DNA of 64,000 nt, from contig JBGOEJ010000002.1 in assembly GCA_041446545.1 (NCBI GenBank), positions 62,001 through 126,000 on the forward strand, written 5' to 3'. The first letter of the stretch is position 1. Every line of letters begins with the position of its first letter. A program made the position numbers and the translations under genes. Source of the DNA: Fervidibacter canadensis (GTDB lineage Bacteria; Armatimonadota; Fervidibacteria; Fervidibacterales; Fervidibacteraceae). Of this stretch, positions 7,590 to 16,188 are shown in pieces. Below the pieces are notes generated by a model. It did not search any database. It was not told the DNA's origin and saw only the letters and a list, made by a program, of their open reading frames with translations.

Positions 7590-9459
7590 GCCAGAGGAAG
7601 AGCGAAGGGCGAGGGCGAAACTGTTGGTCATCCATCAAACTGTCCAAGCCCTTTGGAATGCCAGTGCGCCCATCCGCACGACGGAATTGACCTGCGTGAA
7701 CGGGACGGAGTTGTTTTTGGGCTTGGTGCGCCGCATCTTGCGGGAATGTGAGCATTTCGTTTTGCTCGGACGGCGTTGGGATTTTCGGTGGCGTCGCGAA
7801 GCGGCGACGGCGCCTTTGGGTGGGTTGGTGACGACCCTGCTACGGTTGAAAGGAGTCCCGATGACGACGGAGGAACTCGCCGATTTGCTGACACCTTACC
7901 GACAACAACCGACCGACGAGTTGGTGGGGAAGATTGCGTCTTTTTTGAGGACGCGCTTAGGACAAACGAGTTTCATCACCAGCGACGGACGCTTCGGGTT
8001 GATGGAATGGCTGCCAAAGGTGGAAGGGCTGGAGGTGGCGGAGGCAAAAGAGGCGGAGTTCTGGCAGCGAGAGGCGTTCGCCGATTGGCTGATCACTCAA
8101 ACGCCCGAGGAGGTAGATGCCCTTCGGGCTGCCGTCGGTCTTTTGGATGCGGCTGCCATGCCCTTGACCTATCGCGAGGTGCTTTTCGCCCTTTGGGCGA
8201 AAGGAAAGGGGCAGCGGGAACTCATCCCTTTGCTGGAGGGACTTTTGCAATTGTCAAGCCTTCGGCGGCTGACGATGGGTTACTGCATCACGGAGGCAGG
8301 TTGGGCGAGGGCGCTTCAATTGTTGGCGGAGCAATCGCAAGCCCTTCAAGCCAGCGCCCAGCAACGGGTTCGCCATCTGGATTTAGACCGCTTGCTCCAA
8401 AGCCCGCCATCGCCAAAGGAGCCGTCGGTGCATTTGAGCCAAGAGGATGCCGACGAGTTAGCGGCATGGCTGAAGGAGCAACCCGTTCCCGTGCCGTTGG
8501 AGCGCCTCGTGGAGCAAGTGTTGGAAGTGTTGCCGTTAGACCCTGATTTTGTCCCGACGCTGCGGGCTGTCGCCCACCTGCTTCGTTCCGATGAGCGGTT
8601 TGCGGAATTGGGCAGCCATTGTTGGTGGTTGGCGGAGAAGAGACCAGAGGGCGTGGAAGAGTTGCCGCCCGTGTTGGTGCCGCCACCTCCGCCGCCGTTG
8701 CCAGCCTCTTTGGAGGGACAATTTGACTTGGTGTTGCCCAAAGATGCCATAGACGAGGACTTGCGCCAGTTCGTGGAAGACCCGACTTACGAAGAGGTGG
8801 GCGAGGAAGAGGACGCCGTGGTGCCAACGGCGCTTAAACCGACACGGCGCTTGGATATTCCTGTCCTCTACCCGCACTTGACGGTGGGCACTTTAAAGGT
8901 GCGGCGAATTGACCGTCCTTTTTTCCCTGAAAAGCCAGCACTCCAATTTTTGCTGGCGACAGACGAAAGTGGCGGTGAAGTGCCGCTGTGGGTGAATTTG
9001 TCGCTGGGGCTTTGCTTTGGGTTGAAGGATTGGTATGAGCGACAGGGAGTGACGGTCGGCGGGTTGGTGCGATTGGAGCGGGCAAGGAGTGGGCAGGTAT
9101 CCCTGCGATGGACCCATCGGCAAGACCGTTGGCTTTCCATCCCTTTAGCCCGGTTGGATGAACTGCGCCAGTTCGCTGCCCACGAAACGGTGCGGCAAGC
9201 GCCCTTGATCGTCTTGCTCCAATCCTTGATGGCTCAGCATCCCAAGGGCGTGCATTTTCTGCGGCTCTGGTCGGAGTTGAATGTTCTCAGGCGAACGACG
9301 AAACGGATGTTGGCGTCGCTCTTGTGCGCCTACCCGATGTTTACCCGCGTCCCTAATCAGTGGGGCTTTTGGACGATGGATTACAGCAAAATCGGCGAAG
9401 GGGTGCGGGAAGAGAAGCGTCAATGGTTAACGGCGCAAGGCGAAGCGTCAGCGTTCTGA
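7549..9459 (+). CDS. Unrecognised protein with repeated winged-helix-like modules
   Basis: A 636-residue protein with no family I recognise. AAAGGAGG seven bases before ATG 7549 fixes the start inside the rimO tail. The sequence shows about five similar units of 55-65 residues. Each has helices, a short basic turn and a closing hairpin ending in an aromatic cluster: GRRWDFRW (residue about 80), DGRFGLMEWLP (about 150), MGYCITEAGW (about 245), GSHCWWLAEK (about 365) and PNQWGFWTMD at the C-terminus. This resembles the layout of RpoE-delta/HARE-type winged helices, usually nucleic-acid binding. Unit four is followed by a proline run and an acidic linker (residues about 378-425), then a beta-rich section. 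No signal peptide or membrane segment. Function unknown. Confidence 0.75.
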   Translation: MHGEEAAWQASGFEPEEERRARAKLLVIHQTVQALWNASAPIRTTELTCVNGTELFLGLVRRILRECEHFVLLGRRWDFRWRREAATAPLGGLVTTLLRLKGVPMTTEELADLLTPYRQQPTDELVGKIASFLRTRLGQTSFITSDGRFGLMEWLPKVEGLEVAEAKEAEFWQREAFADWLITQTPEEVDALRAAVGLLDAAAMPLTYREVLFALWAKGKGQRELIPLLEGLLQLSSLRRLTMGYCITEAGWARALQLLAEQSQALQASAQQRVRHLDLDRLLQSPPSPKEPSVHLSQEDADELAAWLKEQPVPVPLERLVEQVLEVLPLDPDFVPTLRAVAHLLRSDERFAELGSHCWWLAEKRPEGVEELPPVLVPPPPPPLPASLEGQFDLVLPKDAIDEDLRQFVEDPTYEEVGEEEDAVVPTALKPTRRLDIPVLYPHLTVGTLKVRRIDRPFFPEKPALQFLLATDESGGEVPLWVNLSLGLCFGLKDWYERQGVTVGGLVRLERARSGQVSLRWTHRQDRWLSIPLARLDELRQFAAHETVRQAPLIVLLQSLMAQHPKGVHFLRLWSELNVLRRTTKRMLASLLCAYPMFTRVPNQWGFWTMDYSKIGEGVREEKRQWLTAQGEASAF

Positions 9460-10143
9460 ACGGGTTCGGACAAACATTTCCCACGCTCCCTCCTCGTTCC
9501 AACGAACCATTAAGACGGCATGCCCATCCCTTTCCAACAAGTGGGGGAGGCTGGAAAGAGTTGGCTCGTAGTCAAAACGAAAGAGGACAAAGGTGCCTGC
9601 AGCGACTTCCTCCAACACCTTTCGGACGGCAAGGGAAACGAAAGGCTCTACTTCGCCGACCAGTTCCACGACCCGCTGGGCAGGGGGCATTTCAGGCACT
9701 TCTCGGATGGGAATGGGTTGCAAGGCGACGACGACAGGGACTTCTTTGAAGCCTTCTTCGGCACCTTGAAACCAATGCGCCCTCACCCGCACCTTTGTCC
9801 CTCCGTAGACGGCGACAATGACGGTCAAATAATTCGCCCAGGCAAAGGCAGCGTCCGTCGCTGACGGATGAGGTGGGACATCAGGATGGGAGTGAAAAAA
9901 GCCGACGATGTGCCAACCTTCTCGCTCCACTTCCCGTTCTACCCGCAAATAGTCGCGGGGGTCAATCTCAAAGCGATCAGGTCGCTCCTCCGCCTTTTTG
10001 TTGGGGACGGGGACACTGCGGGCAATCAACCAACCTGAGGGCGTTTGCTTCCCGACCAAAATGCCGCAACCTTCCCGGGGATAAACTGCCTTGCAATGCT
10101 CCACCATGACTTGACGGGCAATAGGTGTGAACCAAACTGTCAT
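9448..10143 (-). CDS. JAMM/MPN-family metalloprotease (Mec-like)
   Basis: A 231-residue protein whose first half is a JAB1/MPN domain with the complete JAMM zinc site: Glu24 in YPREGCGILVG, then His84-Ser-His86, Ser94 and Asp97 in HSHPDVPPHPSATD. In bacteria such stand-alone domains remove cysteine or peptides from ubiquitin-like sulfur carriers; Mycobacterium Mec processes CysO-cysteine. The C-terminal half (residues about 150-231) is an extra region not assigned to a family. It lies just downstream of a CysM-like gene on the same strand, matching the mec-cysM association. AAGGGG nine bases before ATG 10143 supports the start. Its end overlaps the end of the convergent winged-helix gene by 12 bases. 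Confidence 0.85.
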   Translation of the reverse strand: MTVWFTPIARQVMVEHCKAVYPREGCGILVGKQTPSGWLIARSVPVPNKKAEERPDRFEIDPRDYLRVEREVEREGWHIVGFFHSHPDVPPHPSATDAAFAWANYLTVIVAVYGGTKVRVRAHWFQGAEEGFKEVPVVVALQPIPIREVPEMPPAQRVVELVGEVEPFVSLAVRKVLEEVAAGTFVLFRFDYEPTLSSLPHLLERDGHAVLMVRWNEEGAWEMFVRTRSER

Positions 10144-10179
10144 CGCAACGCACCCCTTGTTTGATGGCACTGACGAGGT

Positions 10180-11205
10180 TCACAAGGGAGGAAGTTGGGG
10201 CGGATTCGTTGCGTCCCAAATCCGCGTGCTCAAATAGCGGTCACCGCTATCAGGGAAAACAGTGACGATGACGCCTTCCCGCAATCGCTTCGCCACCTCA
10301 ATGACACCCACCAATGCCGCTCCCGACGATTGCCCGACCAAAAGTCCGCACTCACGGGCGAGCCATCGGACGGCTTCGTAGGCATCTTCCGTTCGGACGG
10401 AAACCTTTTCGTCGTGGAAGTCAGGGTCGTAGATGCTGGGTTTGATAGCCGTCGGCATGTGTTTGAGCCCTTCAATGCCATGAAAGCCTGAATCGGGTTC
10501 TACGGCGATGACTTTGATGTCGGGGTTGAACTCTCGCAAGCGCCGCCCTGTGCCCATCAAAGTGCCGCTGGTGCCGATGCCCGCAACGAAGTGGGTGATG
10601 CGTCCTTGCGTTTGCTCCCAAATTTCTACGCCTGTCGTCTCATAGTGGGCTTGGGGGTTGGCGGGGTTGTTGTATTGGTCGGGCATGAAATAGGCATCGG
10701 GATTTTCCTCGTAGATTTGGCGCGCCAGTTCAATGGCACCGTCCGAGCCTTTGAGGGGGTCGGAGTAGATGACTTCGGCACCGTAAGCGGCAAGGATTTT
10801 CTTGCGCTCCACGCTGGCGTTGGCGGGGACGACGAGTTTCACCCGATAGCCCTTGACAGCGCCGATGAGGGCGTAAGCGATGCCTGTGTTGCCTGAGGTG
10901 CTGTCCAAAATCGTCTTGTCGGGCGTTAACAACCCGCGCCGTTCACCATCCAACACCATCCAAAGGGCAGGACGGTCTTTGACGGAGCCGCCGGGATTGA
11001 ACCATTCCGCTTTGGCGTAAATTTCCACCCGTCGGTTGCCCAGCAACTCCTCCACCTTGTTCAGCCGCAGCAACGGCGTGTTGCCGATTAAATCCAAAGG
11101 GTTGTCGGTCGTGATGAGGGGGCGGGGAAGGTGAATGCCGCCATGGGCGACCAAGACCCCCTCGCCCCATGCCATCGGCTGGCGCGTTTGCCACTCTATT
11201 GCCAT
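10180..11205 (-). CDS. cysM: Cysteine synthase, CysM type
   Basis: A PLP fold-type II enzyme of 341 residues. It has the DLIGNTPLLRL entry motif, the PLP lysine in NPGGSVKDRPA, the substrate loop STSGNTG, the phosphate-binding GIGTSGTLMGTG and the C-terminal GLLVGQSSGAA. It makes cysteine from O-acetylserine or O-phosphoserine with sulfide or a protein thiocarboxylate. The neighbouring JAMM protease favours the thiocarboxylate (CysO) route of actinobacterial CysM, but no CysO/ThiS-like carrier gene is seen here. The N-terminus is about 30 residues longer than typical. ACGGAGGTC eight bases before the ATG makes the start secure. Confidence 0.92.
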   Translation of the reverse strand: MAIEWQTRQPMAWGEGVLVAHGGIHLPRPLITTDNPLDLIGNTPLLRLNKVEELLGNRRVEIYAKAEWFNPGGSVKDRPALWMVLDGERRGLLTPDKTILDSTSGNTGIAYALIGAVKGYRVKLVVPANASVERKKILAAYGAEVIYSDPLKGSDGAIELARQIYEENPDAYFMPDQYNNPANPQAHYETTGVEIWEQTQGRITHFVAGIGTSGTLMGTGRRLREFNPDIKVIAVEPDSGFHGIEGLKHMPTAIKPSIYDPDFHDEKVSVRTEDAYEAVRWLARECGLLVGQSSGAALVGVIEVAKRLREGVIVTVFPDSGDRYLSTRIWDATNPPQLPPL

Positions 11206-11606
11206 TTCGTTGACCTCCGTTTGGGCACAAGCGTCCCGTTCCTCTGTAACGAAATGAGACGAGGCAAAGTTACCCAGTAGGCAGCCTTCATGTGGGCGGT
11301 TGCCGCGGTGCCGCCCGAATTATGAAATGCCCTCAAGGGAGCGTCAAGTTCCGCAGAGGATGTTCGGAAATGCATGGGATCGGTTTTGGGCGTCGTGGCT
11401 GATAGCCACTTGAGCAAGGATGGGTAACCCAACGCTCCCTTCGTTCCTCTGTCGGAGCGGCTATTGCCGCGACAATGGCAATGTCCGCAAAAGTGGATTG
11501 AAGGGTGTATCGGCTGAACGCTTGTTGTCGTTGAAATCTTTGAGGCTGCAAGCCACTTTACCAAGACGGCATCGGCGGTCCGTTGGAGTGGCTATCAGCC
11601 ACAGCC
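11206..11606. other. Gene-free stretch with a pair of mirror palindromes
   Basis: About 400 bases between the HU terminator and cysM with no convincing gene on either strand. It holds two perfect 15-base palindromic hairpins, GTGGCTGATAGCCAC at 11395-11409 and GTGGCTATCAGCCAC at 11588-11602. These are exact reverse complements of each other, so they form an inverted repeat bracketing about 180 bases. The motif CGTTCCTCTGT occurs twice (near 11229 and 11442). No tRNA, transposase or obvious riboswitch is visible. The region upstream of cysM presumably contains its promoter, which I could not place. Confidence 0.45.
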
Positions 11607-11642
11607 AAAAAGAAAGCGCCCTTTCGTCGGGCACTTTCTTTT
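11607..11642 (-). terminator. Rho-independent terminator of the HU gene
   Basis: On the minus strand AAAGAAAGTGCCC pairs with GGGCGCTTTCTTT around a loop of about seven bases, with one G-T type mismatch, and is followed by a T run. It starts about 27 bases after the HU stop codon. Confidence 0.75.
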
Positions 11643-11668
11643 GCCAACTTTTTGTCGCCCAAAACCCA

Positions 11669-11953
11669 TCAGCCGCTGACGGCTTGCTTCAATTGCTTGG
11701 CAGGGCGAAAAACAGGCACGCGGCTCGGTGGTTTCTGCACGACCTCTCCCGTGCGAGGATTGCGGACTGTTCGGGCGGGACGCTGCCGCACGGCAAAGCG
11801 CCCGAAACCCGTGATGTTGATGACCTCTGTGTTGCGCTTCTTGGAAAGGGTCTCGGTGATGACCGCTACGACCGTATCCACGACCTGAGCCACTTGTTTC
11901 TTGGGCAAACCCGTTCGCTCCGCCACCTTCGCCACCAATTGCGCCTTCGTCAT
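11669..11953 (-). CDS. hup: HU-family DNA-binding protein
   Basis: A small histone-like nucleoid protein of 94 residues, close to the family's usual 90. It starts MTKAQLVAKVAERTGLPKK. The signature INITGFGRFAVRQRPARTVRNP spans residues about 45-66 and contains the GFG turn and the arginine-rich DNA-bending arm, ending with the proline intercalation site region (RNPRTGE). It binds DNA non-specifically as a dimer. GAAGGAGGTG eight bases before the ATG is a very strong ribosome binding site, in line with high expression, and a terminator follows the stop. It lies downstream of der on the same strand. Confidence 0.95.
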   Translation of the reverse strand: MTKAQLVAKVAERTGLPKKQVAQVVDTVVAVITETLSKKRNTEVINITGFGRFAVRQRPARTVRNPRTGEVVQKPPSRVPVFRPAKQLKQAVSG

Positions 11954-12029
11954 GCCGCGTCCACCTCCTTCAAAGGGTTCGTAGCGACGCCTTTATTTTG
12001 GCAAACAAAGACAGGGATGGCAACAGTTT

Positions 12030-13406
12030 TTAGCCCTTTTCGCCGTGACTAGACCGGACGACCCATCGCAAAGGTGTCCCTTGCCAATCAAACACCTCTC
12101 TTAACCGTCGCTCCAAAAACCGCAGGTAACTTTCGGGAAGCAATTCAGGGTCGTTGACAAATAAAACGATGGTGGGCGGCGCTATCTCCGCCTGTGTAGC
12201 GTAGTAAATTTTGACCTGTCGCCCACCTTCCGATGGTGGCGGATGTTCGCCGATGATTTGCCGTAAGACCCGATTGAGCACGCCCGTCGTGATGCGCTTG
12301 CGGCTTTGTTCGTAGCACCAAATCGCTCTCTCCAAAACTTCCGTCACATTCCAACCCTGCACCGCTGAGGTGTAAACGACGGGTGCGTAGGAGAGAAACC
12401 AAAGTTCCCGCCGCAAAAATTCGGCGAAATCCTTTTGCAGCAATTTTTCGCGTCTCCGTTGTTGGGCAGGTGAGACCGATTGCTCGCCCAACTTTTCCCG
12501 CACCAAATCCCACTTGCTGACGACCAAAACCGTCGGCTTGCCTTGCTCATGGGCGTAACCGCCGATACGGGCGTCTTGACGGGTGACGCCCTCCACACCA
12601 TCAATGACCAGCACAGCGACATCGCAACGGTCAATCGCTCCAAAGGCTCGGACGACGGCGTAATATTCCAGTGATGCCCGAATTTGAGCCTTGCGCCGAA
12701 TGCCTGCCGTGTCAATCAAAACAAACTTGCGCCCTTGCCACTCAAAAGGCGTGTCAATGGCGTCGCGGGTCGTGCCCGGAATGGGGCTGACGATAACCCG
12801 CTCTTCACCCAAGAGGGCATTGAGCAACGATGACTTGCCGACATTGGGACGCCCGACGATAGCGACTTTGATGGCGTCTTCCCATTCTGGCGGTAGTTGC
12901 TCATCGGGTGTCGGAGGTGGCAAAGCGTTGACGATGGCGGCTTTCAATTTATCCACATTGCGTCCGTGCAACGCCGAAATCGGGATCGGTTCGCCCAACC
13001 GCAACTCCCAAAATTCCGCCATCGGGGTCGTTGGTTCATCTATTTTGTTAGCGGCGAAGATGATGGGCTTCCCAGACCTGCGCAGCATTTCAGCGATTTC
13101 CAAATCTGTCCGCGTCGGTTCTTCTCGCCCGTCCACGAGGAAGACGAGGACATCGGCATCATCAATAGCGATTTGAACCTGCTCTAACACCCTCGCCATC
13201 AACGGGTCGTCAACGGTCAGGTCAACGCCACCCGTGTCAAACAAAATCACCCGCCGTCCTAAAAGGTCTGTCTCCGCCATCACCCGATCCCGGGTGACGC
13301 CGGGCGTTTCATCCACGATGGCAATGCGCTTGCCGACCAAGCGGTTGAACAGCGCCGACTTGCCGACATTGGGCTTGCCGACGATGGCGACGATGGGCTT
13401 CGGCAT
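12030..13406 (-). CDS. der: Ribosome biogenesis GTPase Der (EngA)
   Basis: A double-GTPase of 458 residues needed for 50S subunit maturation. The first G domain has GKPNVGKS (residues about 9-16), DTGG and NKID. The second has GRPNVGKS (about residue 187), DTAGIRRK and SKWD. A KH-like domain closes the protein (NRVLRQIIGEHPPP, then VKIYYATQ). Two tandem G domains are unique to Der. The ATG is preceded by GAAGGA. The gene is transcribed toward HU, and the short upstream region is shared with the divergent BglII-like gene. Confidence 0.96.
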   Translation of the reverse strand: MPKPIVAIVGKPNVGKSALFNRLVGKRIAIVDETPGVTRDRVMAETDLLGRRVILFDTGGVDLTVDDPLMARVLEQVQIAIDDADVLVFLVDGREEPTRTDLEIAEMLRRSGKPIIFAANKIDEPTTPMAEFWELRLGEPIPISALHGRNVDKLKAAIVNALPPPTPDEQLPPEWEDAIKVAIVGRPNVGKSSLLNALLGEERVIVSPIPGTTRDAIDTPFEWQGRKFVLIDTAGIRRKAQIRASLEYYAVVRAFGAIDRCDVAVLVIDGVEGVTRQDARIGGYAHEQGKPTVLVVSKWDLVREKLGEQSVSPAQQRRREKLLQKDFAEFLRRELWFLSYAPVVYTSAVQGWNVTEVLERAIWCYEQSRKRITTGVLNRVLRQIIGEHPPPSEGGRQVKIYYATQAEIAPPTIVLFVNDPELLPESYLRFLERRLREVFDWQGTPLRWVVRSSHGEKG

Positions 13407-13437
13407 TTTCCTTCACCACCCACAATTTTGCCCCCGC

Positions 13438-13443
13438 TATAAT
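13438..13443 (+). promoter_or_regulatory. Consensus -10 box (TATAAT) before the BglII-like gene
   Basis: A perfect TATAAT lies 42 bases before the ATG at 13485. No good TTGACA-like element is seen 16-18 bases upstream, so this is a partial promoter match. Confidence 0.4.
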
Positions 13444-13484
13444 TCAGGACGCCCACAAAATTCGGTGAGCGAAGGGTGAAATAT

Positions 13485-13970
13485 ATGGGCTACTCCGACT
13501 ACGATTTCAAATTTGCTAAGACGATTTTGCGCCAGCACTTTCGGCACTTGCTGCGTGAGATTGAGGCAGTGATCTGCCAATTGCCGGCAGCATTGCGGGC
13601 ACGAGGCACTTTCTTAGGGCGTGGTGGACGCCCGACACCTGCTAAAGTGCTGGAGGATTTGTTTGTCCGCAAAAATTGGCAACGCCAACAGCCAGTGACC
13701 TCCGAACATGCCCATCTGCGCTTTGACTTGAAGAAGGAAAAGGTAGCAGTGGAAATTCAACTCTCGGATCCCGCCGATTGTTACAACGACTTCCTGAAGT
13801 TCCTCCTTGCCTACAACTTGGGGGTCATTGAGGTGGCGGTTGAAATAGTCTACGATGACAGTGTGAAGGGAAACAACCTGCCACACCTGAGCAAGGTGCG
13901 GCGCGATTTGGAAGTCTATCGCCGCATCATCCCATGCCCAATCTGGGTGATCGGGCTGAAACCCGATTGA
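13485..13970 (+). CDS. BglII-like restriction-endonuclease fold protein
   Basis: A 161-residue protein. The C-terminal half has the spacing of the BglII active site: Asp81 in RFDLKK, Glu90 and Gln92 in VAVEIQ, equivalent to Asp84, Glu93 and Gln95 of BglII (D-x8-E-x-Q). Asn64 in VRKNW may match BglII Asn69. The following ADCYNDFLKFLLAYNLGVIEVAVEIVYD continues the expected alpha-beta core. BglII-type enzymes cut DNA with a divalent metal. There is no DNA methyltransferase next to it (neighbours are der and an alpha-galactosidase), so it is either an orphan nuclease or a repurposed fold. GAAGGG eight bases before ATG 13485 supports the start; a GTG at 13476 is possible. Confidence 0.65.
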   Translation: MGYSDYDFKFAKTILRQHFRHLLREIEAVICQLPAALRARGTFLGRGGRPTPAKVLEDLFVRKNWQRQQPVTSEHAHLRFDLKKEKVAVEIQLSDPADCYNDFLKFLLAYNLGVIEVAVEIVYDDSVKGNNLPHLSKVRRDLEVYRRIIPCPIWVIGLKPD

Positions 13971-13977
13971 AGGCACA

Positions 13978-16071
13978 TTAGGTTTCCCTTTGAAGCCACC
14001 ACAAGGTGCTGCCGCCTTGTTCGGGGATGGTGAGGGAAAAGCCATCCCGCAAGAGGTGGATGCCTGCCAAGGTTTTTGTCTCGCCCGTGTCGGCATTGTG
14101 AAGTTGATAGCGAGCGTCGGGATTTAACCCTTTCAAGCGCACCGTCAAGCGTTCGTCGGGCGATTGTTCACGAAAGGCTAAAAGTGCCCCGCCGTCCGTT
14201 TCGGGGTCATAAAATTGCCAGACTGTCCAAGAGTGCGGGGAGCGGGGTTGAGGCTTCAGCAAGAAGCGGCGCTTTAAGACGAAAGGGCGCAACCGTTTGT
14301 ATTCGGCGATGGCGCGTTTCGCCCGCTCCCGCGTCCCTTCGTCCCATTCGCAAAGGCGCGCTGAGATGCCGAAGGCACCGCCCATGCGGCTGCGGAAATC
14401 AGCGACCGTCGTCCCTTCGTGCACGACCCAAGTGTTCAAGTAACAAGGCGGCAACGCAAACCATGCGCCCATCAAATGAAACCGAACATTGGCGGCACGG
14501 TGGGTGAAGTCACTGAGCCAATAAGTGTGAACAAACCGAAGGATGCCAAAGTCAATGCGGTGCCCACCGCTGGCGCAACCTTCCAAAACGAGGTGCGGAA
14601 ACTTCTCCCGCAAAAACGCCTTGACGGCGTAAACGCCCTGCGTGTGGGCGTAAGTGCCGTCACCGTCTTGATGACCGTGCGTTGCGTCGTCGCAACCCAA
14701 GCCGTAAGCGATGTTGTAGTCCCATTTGAGCCAATCCACTTCGTAGTCGGCGACGATTTTCGCCAACCGCTCTTTGAACCACGCCACGACTTGCGGGTTG
14801 CCAAAGCAAAGATGCCCGTAGCGACCGCCACCGATGACTTTCCCATCCCGCCGCGCCAGCCAATCAGGATGCTGTTTTGCCAATGGCGTTTCAAGGTCAA
14901 CCCGTTCAGGCTCTACCCAAAGCCCAAACTTCATGCCTTTGCGGTGCACATAATCCGAGAGCGCCCGCAACCCATCGGGAAACTTGCCTTTATGCTCCAC
15001 CCAGTTGCCCAATCCATGTCCGAAGTCATCCGTGCCACAACCGTCATACCAACCCGCATCCACGACGAACACCTCGCAACCCAAATCGGCAGCGATATCC
15101 GCTTCCCGTCGCAAAGTCGCTGCATCAATGCGGGTCGTCCAACCGAACCAAGGGTTGAACTGCACCCAAGGGAAATCGGGAGGCGATAAGGGACAACAAA
15201 CACTGAGCAAACTCCGATGCCATTGCCATCCCGCTTCGTCCCAATCGCCCACGAAAGGCATAAGAAACGCCGATGGCGAAGAGAGCGTCGCAGAGGGAAA
15301 CAAACGGTGGGTGATTTCCGTCGCTTCCATCCGAACGGTTACCGTCCCACCGCTTCGCTGAAGGAGACCTCGCCATCGCCCGCTCCACGCCAACCCACCG
15401 ACAAAGCCTTCCACAGTGGCTTCATTGCCCTTTCTGCCCAGCGCAAACCAAGCGATGTCCTTTTGCGAGGAACGCCCGGCACTTCCACAGTCAATCTGCA
15501 CTGCCGTGCCATCGCGCAACACATGCTCAGAAAGCGTGAAGCCGCTGGGCGGAAACTTTTCATCGTAGTGCCCACCTGTTAAAGTCAAAACGGTCAAGGG
15601 GGCAACGCAATGGAGCGTTAGGAGCAACGGGCATAGACCGCTAATTGTTACCGCTTCGTTGCCCTCATTTTGCAAGGTGAACCCTGTTTCCAAAGCGGGG
15701 ACACCATCAAGGGCACGAAGGGAAACGACTGCCACGACACCCGACCGTTCGTGCCGCAATTGAAAACGCATCGTCAGTTGCTTTGCGCCCGTTTCATGCC
15801 CCACTTTTTCCAACGCGAAAGCACCCGCATCATTGGAAGGTTGCAAGGAAATGGCGGGGACACCGTTAAGGGTCGTCGCAAAACCGAAGAGGGGAACGGG
15901 GGCTTTGAGCCATTGCGTTTGGGTGAAAGGGTTTTGCCAACTCAGCAAGGCAACTTGTCCTCGCCCGACGATACCGAAGGTCAGCGCATAAGCAGGGGAG
16001 CGCAACCGCCAAAGGCGTTGTTCCTCGTCGCTTTCCAATGCGACATCGCCGACTTGCGCCAACGGTCGCAT
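13978..16071 (-). CDS. Alpha-galactosidase, glycoside hydrolase family 36
   Basis: A 697-residue GH36 enzyme that releases terminal alpha-galactose. An N-terminal beta-sandwich (about residues 1-290) precedes the TIM barrel with FNPWFGWTTRIDAATL, FVVDAGWYDGCG and the WVEPERVDLETPL strand. The nucleophile aspartate is in WLKWDYNIAYG (near residue 450), and the ECAS-like LEGCASGGHRIDFG and the acid/base aspartate in YWLSDFTHRAA (near 520) follow. A C-terminal beta domain closes the chain. No signal peptide is evident, so it is probably cytoplasmic and acts on imported oligosaccharides. AAGGTG six bases before ATG 16071 supports this start over GTG 16080. Convergent with the BglII-like gene. Confidence 0.9.
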   Translation of the reverse strand: MRPLAQVGDVALESDEEQRLWRLRSPAYALTFGIVGRGQVALLSWQNPFTQTQWLKAPVPLFGFATTLNGVPAISLQPSNDAGAFALEKVGHETGAKQLTMRFQLRHERSGVVAVVSLRALDGVPALETGFTLQNEGNEAVTISGLCPLLLTLHCVAPLTVLTLTGGHYDEKFPPSGFTLSEHVLRDGTAVQIDCGSAGRSSQKDIAWFALGRKGNEATVEGFVGGLAWSGRWRGLLQRSGGTVTVRMEATEITHRLFPSATLSSPSAFLMPFVGDWDEAGWQWHRSLLSVCCPLSPPDFPWVQFNPWFGWTTRIDAATLRREADIAADLGCEVFVVDAGWYDGCGTDDFGHGLGNWVEHKGKFPDGLRALSDYVHRKGMKFGLWVEPERVDLETPLAKQHPDWLARRDGKVIGGGRYGHLCFGNPQVVAWFKERLAKIVADYEVDWLKWDYNIAYGLGCDDATHGHQDGDGTYAHTQGVYAVKAFLREKFPHLVLEGCASGGHRIDFGILRFVHTYWLSDFTHRAANVRFHLMGAWFALPPCYLNTWVVHEGTTVADFRSRMGGAFGISARLCEWDEGTRERAKRAIAEYKRLRPFVLKRRFLLKPQPRSPHSWTVWQFYDPETDGGALLAFREQSPDERLTVRLKGLNPDARYQLHNADTGETKTLAGIHLLRDGFSLTIPEQGGSTLWWLQRET

Positions 16072-16188
16072 CGCAATCACCTTGCCTGAATAATCCTCGC
16101 CCTATCAGTTTGCCATCCCGCTGCTTTCAAGGGTGGGTTGAGGGGAAGGCGAAAATGTGTCGCAAAATTGAGGGCGGAGGTGGCGAGC

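Noticed and set aside
11420..12052. A 210-codon plus-strand frame over the HU gene
   Set aside because: HU is unmistakable on the minus strand with a strong ribosome binding site and terminator.
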